From Massilia mucilaginosa (lineage in GTDB: Bacteria > Pseudomonadota > Gammaproteobacteria > Burkholderiales > Burkholderiaceae_D), in NCBI RefSeq assembly GCF_011682145.1, contig NZ_WHJH01000015.1, positions 1 to 64,000 on the forward strand: a stretch of DNA of 64,000 nucleotides. Direction: 5' to 3'. A program made the position numbers and the translations under genes. How positions within the stretch are numbered: position 1 is the stretch's first letter; each line of letters opens with the position of its first letter. This document shows positions 1 through 10,924 of this stretch, piece by piece. The notes beneath the pieces are model-generated. The model worked only from the letters and a program-made list of their open reading frames with translations, did no database searches and was not told the origin of the DNA.

Positions 1-35
1 GCCGCAGTGGCAAGCCAAATGCTATCTGCCGACAC
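1..35 (-). CDS. tnpB: IS66 family TnpB-like protein, N-terminal fragment (runs off window)
   Basis: Only the first eleven codons and part of the next are present, from a GTG at 35-33 reading (M)SADSIWLATA. The IWLATA segment matches the conserved start of IS66-family TnpB (Orf2) accessory proteins, which normally continues into an MDMRAG motif outside this window. It lies directly downstream of the tnpA-like gene on the same strand, the usual IS66 order tnpA-tnpB-tnpC. The identification rests on a very short stretch plus gene order. Confidence 0.6.
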   Translation of the reverse strand, partial: MSADSIWLATA

Positions 36-40
36 ATCCA

Positions 41-334
41 TCACAGCGCCCGCATCAACTCGGCCAGCCAGCTGGCCGGCACGTCGAGCGGCACGGTCAC
101 GGTCCAGCCGCGTTCGCTGCGCAGAACGATACCGCTGGAAGCGCCAGTAGGCGTCACACGCACAGGCACAAATGCTGGTGACAACTGCGCTTCGCCCAGC
201 CGCCGCGCCCAGTAGCTGACCTGGCGTTGAGAGACACCGTTCTCAATAGCAAATGCGCGCTGGGACAGGCCGCTTGCCTGCCACCGTGCCACGCGCGCCT
301 GCCACTCGTTAATTTGCTCCACATTTGCCACCAT
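41..334 (-). CDS. tnpA: IS66 family accessory protein TnpA
   Basis: This 97-residue protein has an N-terminal helix-turn-helix region (WQASGLSQRAFAIENGVSQ, about residues 18-36) followed by QVSYWARRL. That layout is typical of IS66 TnpA (Orf1), which is needed with TnpB and the TnpC transposase for transposition. An AGGAG ribosome site lies just upstream of the ATG at 334. The stop codon is six bases before the probable tnpB start, so the two are translated together. The protein looks full length and intact. The transposase gene itself would be beyond the left edge, so whether the element is active cannot be judged here. Confidence 0.8.
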   Translation of the reverse strand: MVANVEQINEWQARVARWQASGLSQRAFAIENGVSQRQVSYWARRLGEAQLSPAFVPVRVTPTGASSGIVLRSERGWTVTVPLDVPASWLAELMRAL

Positions 335-389
335 ATTTCTCCTAGAAATTGAAGAAAGGAGTGTGGCCGCAACGTTCAGGAATTCATAG

Positions 390-410
390 ATGGGTGGGCT
401 GGATGCTTAC
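390..410 (-). mobile_element. Putative terminal end of the IS66-type element
   Basis: Upstream of tnpA, the minus strand begins GTAAGC at position 410 and runs toward tnpA. IS66-family terminal inverted repeats characteristically start with GTAAGC. The partner end is outside the window, so neither the repeat nor the 8-bp target duplication can be confirmed. If this is the end, the adjacent host sequence begins at 411. Confidence 0.45.
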
Positions 411-501
411 GACAAGGCTCCGCCTATCGCATAATGATTTGCAACTCGCGGCCCGGATATCTGCGCGCCATGTCGCATCGCGATGCGAGGCCGCACTTTC
501 T

Positions 502-1056
502 TTACAAGGTGCGCGTGTAGACGCGCTTGAATGTCTCCACATACTCGACACTCCGGTTGGCCGGATCGACGGGGATGACTTGCAAGGTTGCGGCCAGGTA
601 CACATTGACCGTCCGGTCGTCGTACTCAACCACGATGGTCGGATCGCCATGGAAAGGCTGCTCGGCGTACACGCGCTCCGGATGGTCGTAGGCAATGCGG
701 TGGTCGGGAATTTCCTTGTTGAGATCGACGGTGTGGCTCAACTGCGTGCCGTCACGCGCAATCCACTTCATGATCATGGGTTTTCCGAAGGCGCTTCCGG
801 CGAACGAGGTAACGCCGGGCACCTTGTTAAGGTCGGACGGCAGTTTGTCCGGAGCGGGCTCGGTCGTGGATCGATCGCTGCTGGTGCCGTCGTAGATCAA
901 GGAGCAACGGCTGGCCCCGCCGTAGCACGTCATCGCGTAATTATGCGTGTTGAATTTGAGCAGGTCGGCATTCGACTTGGAACATCCCTGCAATACGAAA
1001 ATTGAAACAAGCAAAGGCGCAAGCGCTTTGGTGACGAAGGAAGCGATAGTGTTCAT
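502..1056 (-). CDS. Hypothetical lipoprotein
   Basis: The chosen start at 1056 gives a 184-residue protein with a short N-terminus, a hydrophobic stretch and a lipobox VLQGC with the lipidated Cys at residue 25. It is therefore predicted to be exported by Sec and anchored by signal peptidase II processing. Starting at the longer ORF start (1131) would put 25 arginine-rich residues before the signal peptide, which argues against it. The mature part contains several charged and aromatic segments but no motif I recognise. It has no close co-directional partner: the IS66 end lies downstream and a convergently unrelated GGDEF gene upstream. Some short beta-rich lipoproteins near secretion systems look similar, but no assignment is justified. 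Confidence 0.6.
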   Translation of the reverse strand: MNTIASFVTKALAPLLVSIFVLQGCSKSNADLLKFNTHNYAMTCYGGASRCSLIYDGTSSDRSTTEPAPDKLPSDLNKVPGVTSFAGSAFGKPMIMKWIARDGTQLSHTVDLNKEIPDHRIAYDHPERVYAEQPFHGDPTIVVEYDDRTVNVYLAATLQVIPVDPANRSVEYVETFKRVYTRTL

Positions 1057-1261
1057 TTTTCTCTGAAATGGAAGGGCGCAGCGCGCTGTGGCTGGCACGT
1101 GTGATCGGGGACCTCTGGCGATGGCCGGCATGGTCGGCGCTCCCCGGCGGGGTGTTAATTTTCCATTAATTTATGTTCTTGCATAACATTATTTTTGTTG
1201 CATATAAGCCCAAAAGGGTCATCTCGGGACTTCCGGCCGGGCCGGGAACGGCGCGCTGCGC

Positions 1262-2179
1262 TCAGCCGGTGCGCACCCGGTTGCGGCCGGCGTGTTTTGC
1301 CGCGTACAGCGCGCCGTCCGCACGCGTGAGCGCTTCGTTGAACGACGCTCCCGGGGCCAGGTGCGCCAGCCCGATACTGATCGTCACGCGCACCTGCTCG
1401 CCCTGCGGCGTGACGATGGTGCCGTTTTCCACCGCCCCGCGAATGCGCTCCGCCACCACGCAGGCGGTGTCGCTATCGAGCCCCGGAAACAGCAGGCAGA
1501 ATTCCTCCCCGCCGGTGCGCGCCACAAAATCGGTGGCGCGCGAGGCCATGCCGATCAGGCCCGCTACCGCCACCAGCACCGTGTCGCCGGCGGCGTGGCC
1601 GTACTGGTCATTGATCTTCTTGAAAAAATCGATATCGGCGATGCCCACGCAGGTCAGCGCGCCGCCGCGGGCCGCCCGCGCGCAGGTGAGCAGCGCCTCG
1701 GCGTCGAAGGCGCGCCGGTTCGGCAGGCCCGTCAACGCATCGCTGAGCGCCTGCTTTTCCAGCTGCGCCAGCAGCGCTTCGCGTTCGGCTTCCATGCGCC
1801 TGCGCGCGCGCAGGTCTTCCAAAAAGGCGCCGAAGTAGCGCTTGCCTTCATGGATCCCGAGGTCGATTGCCTTCATTGCGATCGGAACCATTTCGCCGGT
1901 GCGGTGCCGGATCGCGAATTCGCGCACTTGCCCGAGCACCGTCGACTCCTTGCAGCTGTCCAGGTAGGCGCGCACGTAGCGCTCGTGCTGCCCCGCCAGG
2001 TTGGCCGGCAGCAGGCCTGTCAGCGGCTGCCCCAGCGCCTCGCCCTGCGCGTAGCCCGACAGCGCCTGCATCGCGCCGTTCTGGTAGCGAATGGCGCCGT
2101 CTTCATCGATGACGACGATCGCATCGAGCGCGTTCTCGAGCAGGCGCAGGGAGAGGGTGCAGGGCAGGGTGTCGAGCAT
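1262..2179 (-). CDS. PAS domain-containing diguanylate cyclase
   Basis: The 305-residue soluble protein has an N-terminal PAS sensor (about residues 10-125, with AIVVIDEDGAIRYQN) and a C-terminal GGDEF domain (about 145-303). The active-site motif is GGEEF at about residues 222-226, a catalytically competent variant, so it should make cyclic di-GMP from two GTP. An RATD sequence five residues before it matches the RxxD inhibitory site, suggesting product feedback. There is no membrane segment, so the PAS ligand is cytoplasmic. It is divergent from a chemotaxis receptor gene, with nearly 290 bases between them, which fits a role in motility or surface attachment, though the link is only by position. 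Confidence 0.9.
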   Translation of the reverse strand: MLDTLPCTLSLRLLENALDAIVVIDEDGAIRYQNGAMQALSGYAQGEALGQPLTGLLPANLAGQHERYVRAYLDSCKESTVLGQVREFAIRHRTGEMVPIAMKAIDLGIHEGKRYFGAFLEDLRARRRMEAEREALLAQLEKQALSDALTGLPNRRAFDAEALLTCARAARGGALTCVGIADIDFFKKINDQYGHAAGDTVLVAVAGLIGMASRATDFVARTGGEEFCLLFPGLDSDTACVVAERIRGAVENGTIVTPQGEQVRVTISIGLAHLAPGASFNEALTRADGALYAAKHAGRNRVRTG

Positions 2180-2468
2180 GATCGGAGCCGCAGGGACGGG
2201 ACTGCATCGACCTTAGCATAGATGTTTCTGAAGGCCATGAAAAATTGCCGGGATTTCGTGCTGCTTGACGCGCGGCGACATCAGTGAAGACAAGCACACA
2301 ACATTGCCGTTCTACCTGTCGCATCACAAACACAAGATGTGCTGAATTTGTCCTATGTTAATAGTGCGCCATTTAACTCGCCATCCAAGTTGGGTATATT
2401 TCTTTGAGGACAGTAATTTCGTGTCGCATCCTGCCTGCCCGGCAAAGACAACTGAAAGGTCAACGACC

Positions 2469-4142
2469 ATGTTTAAAGACGTGACAATCAAGGCACGGCT
2501 CATTTTTGTCATCGGGGTGATCAGCGCCATTTCGCTGGTGATCGGATTAATCGGTTTGCGCAACCTGAGCGTGACCAACGCTTCGCTCAAAACGGTGTAC
2601 GAGGACCGCCTGGTGGCGGCGGGCATGCTGGCCGAAGTGCTGACGCAAATCCAGCAAAACCAGAACACGCTGGCGATGGCGGTCAGCGCCGACCCGGCCG
2701 GGCTGCCCGAGGCCAGCACCGATGTCGAGCAGCGCGTGCAGGCCATCACCGCGCTCTGGGGCAAGTACATGGAAACCTACCTGACGGCTGAAGAAAAGAT
2801 CCTCGCCGCCAAATTCGCGGCCAGCAGGGAAACCTTCGTGGCGCAGGGAATCAAGCCGACCCTGGCGGCGTTCAAGGCCAAGGACGTGCCGGCCGCCGTC
2901 GCGCTGGTGCAAGGCGCGCTGCAGCAGAGCTTCCTTCCGGTGCGCGACAATATGCGCAACCTGGTCAACTACCAGCTCACCGTCGGCAAGTCCGAGTACC
3001 AGCAGGCCACGGCGCGCTTCGAGACGGCGCGCGCGCTGGCCATCGGCCTGATTGTGTTGAGCATCGCAGTGGGCTTGCTGATGGGTGCCGCGCTGATTCG
3101 CGGCATTTCGCGCTCGATCGCCGAGGCGCTGCGCTTCGCCAACAACATCGCCGGCGGTAACCTGACCGATACCATCAAGATCGAATCGAACGATGAAATC
3201 GGCCAGCTGCTGGCGGCGCTGCAAAAGATGAACGACAGCCTGGTGGAAGTGGTGCGCCGGGTGCGTAGCGGGACCGAGACGATTTCGGTTGCCTCGTCCC
3301 AAATCGCGGCTGGCAACCAGGACCTGTCGAGCCGCACCGAGGAGCAGGCCAGCTCGCTGGAAGAAACCGCGTCGTCGATGGAGGAACTCACTTCCACCGT
3401 CAGGGCGAGCGCCGACAACGCGCGCCAGGCCAGCACCCTGGCCGCGACCGCCTCCGACGTGGCCACCAAGGGCGGCAACGTGATCGGCAACGTGGTCGAT
3501 ACGATGGGGCGCATCAATGAGGCCAGCAACAAGATCGTCGACATCATCGGCGTGATCGACGGGATCGCGTTCCAGACCAATATCCTGGCGCTGAACGCGG
3601 CGGTGGAGGCGGCGCGCGCGGGCGAGCAGGGACGCGGGTTCGCGGTGGTGGCGAGCGAAGTGCGCAACCTGGCGCAACGCTCGGCCCAGGCGGCCAAGGA
3701 GATCAAGGGCCTGATCGGCAGCTCGGTCGAGCAGGTCGAAGCGGGCAGTAAGCTCGTGAACGAGGCGGGCAGCACGATGGACGATATCGTCCAGAGCATC
3801 CAGCGGGTCACCGATATCATGGGCGACATCGCGGCGGCCAGCCAGGAGCAGACCCTGGGCATCGATCAGATCAACCAGGCGGTCACCCAGATGGACCAGG
3901 TGACGCAGCAGAATGCGGCGCTGGTGGAAGAAGCGGCGGCGGCCTCGGAAGCGATGCAGGACCAGGCGCGCCAGCTGGCCGAGGTGGTCAGCGTGTTCAA
4001 GTTGAGTGCGGGAGCGGCGGTGGCGGTGGCGGTGGCGCCGAGGCAGCTGGCGGCCAGGCAGGCCCCGAAAGCGGTGGTGCGCGCGCCGGTGAAGAAGCAG
4101 TTGGCCGGCACGGCGCCGACCGAGGATTGGGAAGAGTTCTGA
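2469..4142 (+). CDS. Methyl-accepting chemotaxis protein
   Basis: The start at 2469 ([11 protein letters not shown]) gives 557 residues with the standard receptor layout. A first membrane helix spans about residues 10-32, a periplasmic four-helix-bundle sensor follows, a second membrane helix lies near residues 190-215, then a HAMP domain, then the long cytoplasmic signalling coiled coil. The hairpin tip that binds CheA and CheW is clear ([20 protein letters not shown]). The extreme C-terminus ends in WEEF, resembling the tethering pentapeptide for CheR/CheB, so this receptor may be high-abundance and self-adapting. The longer in-frame start at 2355 would add residues without membrane-protein character. 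The ligand cannot be predicted. Confidence 0.92.
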   Translation: MFKDVTIKARLIFVIGVISAISLVIGLIGLRNLSVTNASLKTVYEDRLVAAGMLAEVLTQIQQNQNTLAMAVSADPAGLPEASTDVEQRVQAITALWGKYMETYLTAEEKILAAKFAASRETFVAQGIKPTLAAFKAKDVPAAVALVQGALQQSFLPVRDNMRNLVNYQLTVGKSEYQQATARFETARALAIGLIVLSIAVGLLMGAALIRGISRSIAEALRFANNIAGGNLTDTIKIESNDEIGQLLAALQKMNDSLVEVVRRVRSGTETISVASSQIAAGNQDLSSRTEEQASSLEETASSMEELTSTVRASADNARQASTLAATASDVATKGGNVIGNVVDTMGRINEASNKIVDIIGVIDGIAFQTNILALNAAVEAARAGEQGRGFAVVASEVRNLAQRSAQAAKEIKGLIGSSVEQVEAGSKLVNEAGSTMDDIVQSIQRVTDIMGDIAAASQEQTLGIDQINQAVTQMDQVTQQNAALVEEAAAASEAMQDQARQLAEVVSVFKLSAGAAVAVAVAPRQLAARQAPKAVVRAPVKKQLAGTAPTEDWEEF

Positions 4143-4212
4143 CCGTCGTTCCCGCACCATTAACCTCGTCGTCTCCGGCATTGCCGGAGACGACGGTGGG
4201 CGGGAACGACGG
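4143..4212. terminator. Nested double hairpin between convergent genes (REP-like)
   Basis: The outer arms 4143-4155 (CCGTCGTTCCCGC) and 4200-4212 are perfect 13-base complements. Inside them, 4167-4179 and 4183-4195 form a second perfect 13-base stem with a three-base loop. The element lies just after the chemotaxis receptor stop and before the convergent ubiH stop, so it can end transcription from both sides. The outer arm closely resembles the stem of the hairpin at 14581-14630, suggesting a dispersed repeat family. Confidence 0.7.
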
Positions 4213-4244
4213 TGATGGTGGCTGTAGTAGTGTAAAAACGTCGT

Positions 4245-5398
4245 CTACCGCCGTCCAAACATCATCCACTCCCCCAGCAAATTCTTGGCCGGGTTGAAGG
4301 TATCGAGCAATCCCAGCGATAACCCCAGCAACGCCTGGCCCGGCCCCTGATGCGCGAACGCGCGCGCCATGGTGTCGGTCAGCTCCACCACCAGCTTGCG
4401 GTCCGTCTGCCGCTCCCTGGCAAACGCGCTCAAGGCCGCCGGCCCTGCATCGCGCGCCAGCAAGCGCGCCAGCACCGCCGCGTCGCGCAGGCCCAGGTTC
4501 AAACCCTGCCCGGCCACCGGATGCAAGGTCTGCGCCGCATTCCCGATCGCCACCGTGCGCTGCGTCGCACCCGGATCGGCATTCAGGCCGAGCGGATACG
4601 CAACGCGCGCGCTGGTGGCAATCATCCGCCCCAGACGCTGCCCGAACGCCTCGCCCAGCTGCGCCAGGAACTGCGCGTCGTCCAGCGCCAGCAGCGCTTG
4701 CGCGCGCTCCGGCCGCACGCACCACACCAGCGCATACTGATGGCCGTCGGCGCCGTCCTGCGGCAGCATGGCCAGCGGCCCTTCTTCGGTAAACCGCTCG
4801 TACGCGCGGTGCGCAATCGGCGCGCTGGTGCTCACGCGGGCGATGAGCGCCGTCTGCCGGTAGTCGTGCGTGCGCGAGCGGGCATCCTGCTCGCCGAACA
4901 CGCCGCCTTCGGCCTGCACCACCACGGCCGCTTGCAGTGCGCGGCCGTCGTCGAGCGTGAGGTCGACACTGTCCGTCCGCTCGCTGTGCCCGCTCACCCG
5001 CACCGGCCGCAAGGTCGCCACCCCGGCGCGTTCGCACGCCACCGACAGCGCCGACACCAGGTCGCCATAGCGCGCCACGTATCCGAGCGCCTCGACGCCG
5101 TGTTCGCCGCGGTCGATCATGCTGCGCCCGAAATGCCCGCGCCGCGACACATGCACCTGGTGGATCGCGGTCGCGGAGGGCACGAGAGGCCACGCGCCGA
5201 TTTCTTCGAGCAGCATGCGGCTGCCGTACGACAGCGCGATCGAGCGCGGGTCGGAGAGCGCCGCTCCGAGCGCCTTGGCGTCGACCAGGCCGATGCGCGT
5301 GCTGTCCATGCCGCGCCGCGCCAGCAGGGCGGCCAGCGCCATGCCGACCGGCCCGGCGCCGCAGATGGCGACGTCAAACGGTGTGTGTGTAGTGTCCA

Positions 5399-5399
<1 letters not shown>
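4245..5399 (-). CDS. ubiH: UbiH/UbiF/VisC/COQ6 family FAD-dependent hydroxylase
   Basis: This 384-residue flavoprotein begins with an FAD-binding Rossmann motif (VAICGAGPVGMALAALLARRG). It also carries the later family signature ending in a GD-type motif (AIGNAAQTLHPVAGQGLNLGLRD, about residues 285-307). Members hydroxylate the ubiquinone precursor ring. Its ATG overlaps the pepP stop by one base, matching the pepP-ubiH order of E. coli, which favours UbiH, but members of this family (UbiH, UbiI, UbiF, UbiM) cannot be separated with certainty by eye. It is the last gene of a four-gene minus-strand operon starting at amgK. In the family signature the usual GD dipeptide reads GN here, a small deviation. 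Confidence 0.85.
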
Positions 5400-6747
<1,348 letters not shown>

Positions 6748-6751
<4 letters not shown>

Positions 6752-7470
6752 GATTGCGCCTTGCGCGTGCCCAGCGGCGCGTTCAGTTGTTCCAGCTGCG
6801 CCACGGTGCCGACGTTGACCCAGTCGCCCTCGTAGATTTCGCCGCCGACCTGGCCCAGCTCCGCGTACTGGCGGATCAGGGTGCCCAGGCGCGCATGCGT
6901 GCCGGGAGCGATGGCCTTGAACATCTCCGGCCGGTACACGCCGATGTTCGAAAAATTCCACTTCGGCTCGCCGTCGTTGGCCACCTGGTACATGGTCAGC
7001 CCGAAGTCGCCCTCGGGATTGTGGAACGGGTTCGGCGTGAGGTAGATCCAGCAGGCGTCGCGCTTGTCAAGCGGGTAGGGATTGCCCCACATGTCTTCGT
7101 CGACCAGCACGTCGGTGACCTGGGCGAAGTCGAAATACGGGCAGTAGATGTCGGCCGAGAGCACCAGGAACGGTTCATCGCCCAGCAGGTGCAGCGCGTT
7201 GGCGATGCCGCCGGCCGTTTCCAGCGCCACCGTTTCGGGCGAGTAGACGATGCGCGCGCCGTACTTGGCGCCGTCGCCCAGTTCGCGCTCGATCGCCTCG
7301 CCCATGTACGCGTGGTTGATGACGATCTCGGTGATCCCGGCGCGTACCAGGTTCAGGATGTGCCAGACGATCAACGCTCGTCCGCGCACCTTGAGCAGCG
7401 GCTTGGGGCACTCGTCCGTCAATGGGCGCATGCGTTCGCCGCGCCCGGCGGCCAGGATCATGGCTTTCAT
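6748..7470 (-). CDS. murU: N-acetylmuramate alpha-1-phosphate uridylyltransferase
   Basis: This 240-residue nucleotidyltransferase starts MKAMILAAGRGERMRPLTDE, with the canonical LAAGxGxRxxPLT nucleotide-binding loop and the PKPLL lysine right after. Metal-binding Asp is in LVLSADIY. MurU makes UDP-MurNAc from MurNAc-1-phosphate in the recycling pathway that bypasses de novo MurA. Its neighbour, 14 bases upstream on the same strand, is the kinase amgK that supplies the substrate, which decides between MurU and generic sugar nucleotidyltransferases. In Pseudomonas this route underlies intrinsic fosfomycin tolerance (established knowledge); the same is inferred here. Four-base overlap with pepP. 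Confidence 0.88.
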
Positions 7471-7484
7471 GATTGGCCTGCGCA

Positions 7485-8540
7485 TCAGAAGGTGTAGCCC
7501 ACTTGCGGCACCTTGTCTTCGAAGGCGTCGAGCAGGCGCGCCAGCGGCTTGAGCACGATGTAGCGGTTGCAGGTCTTGCGCACGTAGTCGATCACGGTCG
7601 GCAGGTCGCCCAGGTAGGCGCTCTTGCCGTCGCGGTAATTGAGGCGGCAGAAGATGCCGAGGATTTTCAGGTGGCGCTGCAGGGCCATGAATTCGAAGTC
7701 CTGGTAGAAGGCGTCGATGTCCGGATTGACCGGCAGCCCGACCGCCTTGGCGCGCTGCCAGTAGCGCACCACCCAGTCGAGCACGATTTCTTCGTCCCAC
7801 TGCACGTAGGCGTCGCGCAGCAGCGAGGCCAGGTCGTAGGTGACCGGGCCGAACACGGCATCCTGGAAGTCGAGCACGCCCGGGTTGCCCTGGTCCATGA
7901 ACATCAGGTTGCGCGAATGGAAATCGCGGTGCATGAAGACTTGCTGCTGGGCCAGGTTGTTGGCGATGATCGCGTCGAACACCTTGGCCAGGGTGGCGCT
8001 CTGGGCGTCGGTCATGGTCACGCCCAGGTGCTTGCCGACGAACCATTCCGGGAACAGCGCCAGTTCGCGCTCGATGAAGGCGCGGTCGTATTCGGGCAGC
8101 ACGCCCGGCGCGCTGGCGAGCTGGAACTTGACCAGCGCGTCGAGCGCGTCCGAGTACATGAAGGGTGCGTTGTCGATGTCGAGGCGCTGCAGATAGGTGG
8201 TGCTGCCCAGGTCCGACAGCAGCAGGAAGCCATTGGCCACGTCCTGCGCCACGATGGCGGGCACGGACACGCCGGCGTCCAGCAGCAAACCTTGCACATG
8301 GATATAGGCCGGCACGTTTTCGCGCTCGGGCGGGGCATCCATGGCGATCAGGGTGTCGCCCAGCTTGGCGCGCAGTTCAGGGACCACGTCGAGCCGGAAG
8401 TAGCGGCGGAAGCTGGCGTCGGCCGACGCCGGACGGCGCGATTCGACCTGGACCAGGCCGAGCGTGGCGAGCCAGGTGGTGAGCTGCGTCAGGCGGGTGT
8501 CCGACGATGTTGCGGGGGTGGTGGGGAGCGATGAGGACAT
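7485..8540 (-). CDS. amgK: Cell-wall recycling sugar kinase (N-acetylmuramate/N-acetylglucosamine kinase)
   Basis: The 351-residue protein has the aminoglycoside-phosphotransferase fold. The catalytic loop is MHRDFHSRNLMF (about residues 202-213) and the metal-binding motif is VLDFQDAVFGP. AmgK phosphorylates MurNAc and GlcNAc at the anomeric carbon, feeding MurU encoded immediately downstream. The pairing with murU identifies the substrate class better than sequence alone, since this fold also contains antibiotic kinases. It is the first gene of the amgK-murU-pepP-ubiH operon and is divergent from lptD, with 97 bases between the start codons. The N-terminal Ser/Thr-rich dozen residues are poorly conserved, so the start may lie slightly downstream. 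Confidence 0.88.
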   Translation of the reverse strand: MSSSLPTTPATSSDTRLTQLTTWLATLGLVQVESRRPASADASFRRYFRLDVVPELRAKLGDTLIAMDAPPERENVPAYIHVQGLLLDAGVSVPAIVAQDVANGFLLLSDLGSTTYLQRLDIDNAPFMYSDALDALVKFQLASAPGVLPEYDRAFIERELALFPEWFVGKHLGVTMTDAQSATLAKVFDAIIANNLAQQQVFMHRDFHSRNLMFMDQGNPGVLDFQDAVFGPVTYDLASLLRDAYVQWDEEIVLDWVVRYWQRAKAVGLPVNPDIDAFYQDFEFMALQRHLKILGIFCRLNYRDGKSAYLGDLPTVIDYVRKTCNRYIVLKPLARLLDAFEDKVPQVGYTF

Positions 8541-8579
8541 GTTGCAGCCTGAGAATCCGATTGATTGTAGAGATTCCCA

Positions 8580-8585
8580 TATAAT
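8580..8585 (+). promoter_or_regulatory. Candidate -10 element (TATAAT) for lptD
   Basis: A perfect TATAAT lies 52 bases before the lptD ATG in the amgK/lptD divergent gap. No convincing TTGACA is found at 16-18 bases upstream (best is CCGATT at 8558-8563), so activity may depend on another sigma factor or an activator. The sequence is nearly palindromic and could also serve amgK. Confidence 0.4.
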
Positions 8586-8637
8586 AAGGGATTAAACTCA
8601 AAAAATCGCCTGCCATGGTGTTTGCACACGTCATTTC

Positions 8638-10872
8638 ATGAGCTTGAAAAAACCGGCAGCTCTCTCCTCGCAGCGTTGGGCCTATGCCCTGACGGCGCTC
8701 GTCACCGCCACCGCGGTGCCGCTGCACGCCCAAACCGTCCAGAACGTCCAGAAGCGCGAACGTACCGAAGATCCCAACCTGCCCGTCACCGTGCGCGCAG
8801 AAGAAATTTCCGGCCGCCCCGAACGCGAACTCATTCTTGAGCGCAAAGTTGAACTGAGCCGGGGACAGACCCGGATGAAAGCCGACCGCGCCTGTTTCAA
8901 GAACGTCGAGAATGAAGTCACCGCCAACGGCAATGTCTGGATGGAACGCTTCGGCGATACTTACAGGGGCGAGGAGTTGCAGCTGAACCTGTCGTCGGGC
9001 AAGGGCTGGGTGCTCCATCCCGAGTACCGCATGGAACTCAACAACGCGCAGGGCTCGGCCCGGCGCGTCGACTTCATCAGCGAAGACGAGGCCATCGTCA
9101 CCGACGGCACCTACACCACCTGCGAGGGCTTGCTGCCCGACTGGTACCTGAAATCGAACACCCTGCGCCTGGACGCCGGGCGCGATGTGGGCGTGGCCGG
9201 CAAGACGGTGATCTATTTCAAGGGCGTGCCGATCATCGGCGCGCCGGCGCTGTCGTTCTCGCTGTCGGGCGCGCGCCGCTCGGGCTGGCTGCCGCCGACC
9301 ATCGGTTACAGTTCCAAGGGCCGGGCCGAGATCCTGCAACCTTACTATGTCAACATCGCGCCGAACCGCGACCTGACCGTGTATCCGCGCTGGATGCTCG
9401 ACCGCGGCCTGCAGCTGGGCGCGACCGGGCGCTACCTCGGCGAGAACGCCTACGGCGGCTACGAGGGCAAGACCCACGCCGAATTCCTGATCAACGACAA
9501 GATCACCAAGACCGACCGCTGGCGCCTCGATTCGCAGCACACCCAGGGCGTCGCGCCCGGCTGGTCGTACGGCTGGAACCTGAAGGCGGCCTCGGACGAT
9601 AATTATCCGAGCGACTTTTCGCAGTCGATCTCGACCAGCGCGGAACGCCAGCTGGTGCGCGAAATCCGCACCGACTACCGCACGAAGTACTGGAACGCCT
9701 CGGCCCGCGTGCAGAGCTACCAGGTGCTGCAGGACCCGGTCTCGGCGACCGATCCGAGCCGCACCGTGCCGCGCCCCTACGACCGCTTGCCGGAACTGCT
9801 GTTCCACGCCGGCCGCTACGACGTCAAGGGCTTCGACTGGGCGGTCGACTCGGAAATGACGCGCTTCGCGCATCCCGACCTGCCGACCGGCAACCGGGCG
9901 GTGGTGGTGTCGCAAGTCAGTTATCCGATCGTGCGTCCCGGGTACTTCGTCACGCCCAAGCTGATGCTGCACGCCAGCGCCTACGAGCTCGAAAAAACCA
10001 AGGCCGACGGCCCGCGCACGCTGACCCGCTCCCTGCCCACCTTCTCGCTCGACAGCGGGCTGGTGTTCGAGCGCGACGCCAGGCTGACCGGGCGCAAGAT
10101 GACCCAGACCCTGGAACCGCGCCTGTTCTACGTCTACACGCCGTACAAGGACCAGAGCCAGTTCCCCAACTTCGATACCTTCGAAGCGACCTTCAACCTG
10201 GCCCAGATCTTCAACGAAAACCGCTTCATCGGCAACGACCGCGTGTCGGACGCCAACCAGGTGACGGCGGCCCTGGTCTCGCGCTTTTTGGAGACCAACG
10301 GCGCCGAGCGCCTGCGCCTGGTGCTGGGGCAGCGCTTCTACCTGAACGAGCAGCGTGTCCAGCTGGTCAACACGCCGCGCACCGAAAGCCGTTCCGACGT
10401 GCTGCTGGCCGCCTCGGGCCGCATTTCCGATAAATGGAGCTTCGACAGCGCCGTGCAATACAATGCCAGCGCCAGCAGCGTGGTCACGCAGAACTATGGC
10501 ATGCAATGGCAGCCGGGCGCGAAGAAGGTCATCAACGCCGAATACCGCTATTTGCGCGACGTCGTCAAGAATGCGATGGTATCTTCCCAGTGGCCGCTGT
10601 CGAAACGCTGGTACGGGGTGGGCCGGGTCACGTATTCGGTACTGGAACATAAAGTCGTCGAGGGCCTGGTCGGTCTCGAATACCAGGCCGACTGCTGGGT
10701 GTTCCGGGTGGGAGGCCAACGTTTCGTGACCACCACGCGCGATACCTCCAACTCGATGTTCGTCCAGCTGGAACTGAACGGCTTGTCCAAGCTCGGTTTC
10801 GGCAGCCCGCTCGAATCGTTTTACAAGAGCGTTCCAGGCTACACGAGACTGAACCAGGGCTCGGGCCGCTAA
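8638..10872 (+). CDS. lptD: LPS-assembly outer membrane protein LptD
   Basis: The 744-residue precursor has a signal peptide (cleavage near VPLHA-QT, residue 31). An N-terminal OstA/LptA-like jellyroll domain follows (about residues 48-180), then a large C-terminal beta-barrel. LptD with LptE inserts lipopolysaccharide into the outer leaflet. Cysteines at residue 86, in TTCEGLLPDWY and near the C-terminus (ADCWVFRV) are placed to form the inter-domain disulfides known to be essential in E. coli, although the adjacent Cys pair of the C-terminus is a single Cys here. It heads the conserved lptD-surA-pdxA-rsmA cluster. No strong Shine-Dalgarno precedes the ATG. The partner lptE is at 30043 in this window. 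Confidence 0.93.
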   Translation: MSLKKPAALSSQRWAYALTALVTATAVPLHAQTVQNVQKRERTEDPNLPVTVRAEEISGRPERELILERKVELSRGQTRMKADRACFKNVENEVTANGNVWMERFGDTYRGEELQLNLSSGKGWVLHPEYRMELNNAQGSARRVDFISEDEAIVTDGTYTTCEGLLPDWYLKSNTLRLDAGRDVGVAGKTVIYFKGVPIIGAPALSFSLSGARRSGWLPPTIGYSSKGRAEILQPYYVNIAPNRDLTVYPRWMLDRGLQLGATGRYLGENAYGGYEGKTHAEFLINDKITKTDRWRLDSQHTQGVAPGWSYGWNLKAASDDNYPSDFSQSISTSAERQLVREIRTDYRTKYWNASARVQSYQVLQDPVSATDPSRTVPRPYDRLPELLFHAGRYDVKGFDWAVDSEMTRFAHPDLPTGNRAVVVSQVSYPIVRPGYFVTPKLMLHASAYELEKTKADGPRTLTRSLPTFSLDSGLVFERDARLTGRKMTQTLEPRLFYVYTPYKDQSQFPNFDTFEATFNLAQIFNENRFIGNDRVSDANQVTAALVSRFLETNGAERLRLVLGQRFYLNEQRVQLVNTPRTESRSDVLLAASGRISDKWSFDSAVQYNASASSVVTQNYGMQWQPGAKKVINAEYRYLRDVVKNAMVSSQWPLSKRWYGVGRVTYSVLEHKVVEGLVGLEYQADCWVFRVGGQRFVTTTRDTSNSMFVQLELNGLSKLGFGSPLESFYKSVPGYTRLNQGSGR

Positions 10873-10924
10873 GCGGGACGTCGGATTTTTTCATCTACCT
10901 GAATATAGAAGTGCTTCCCAGATT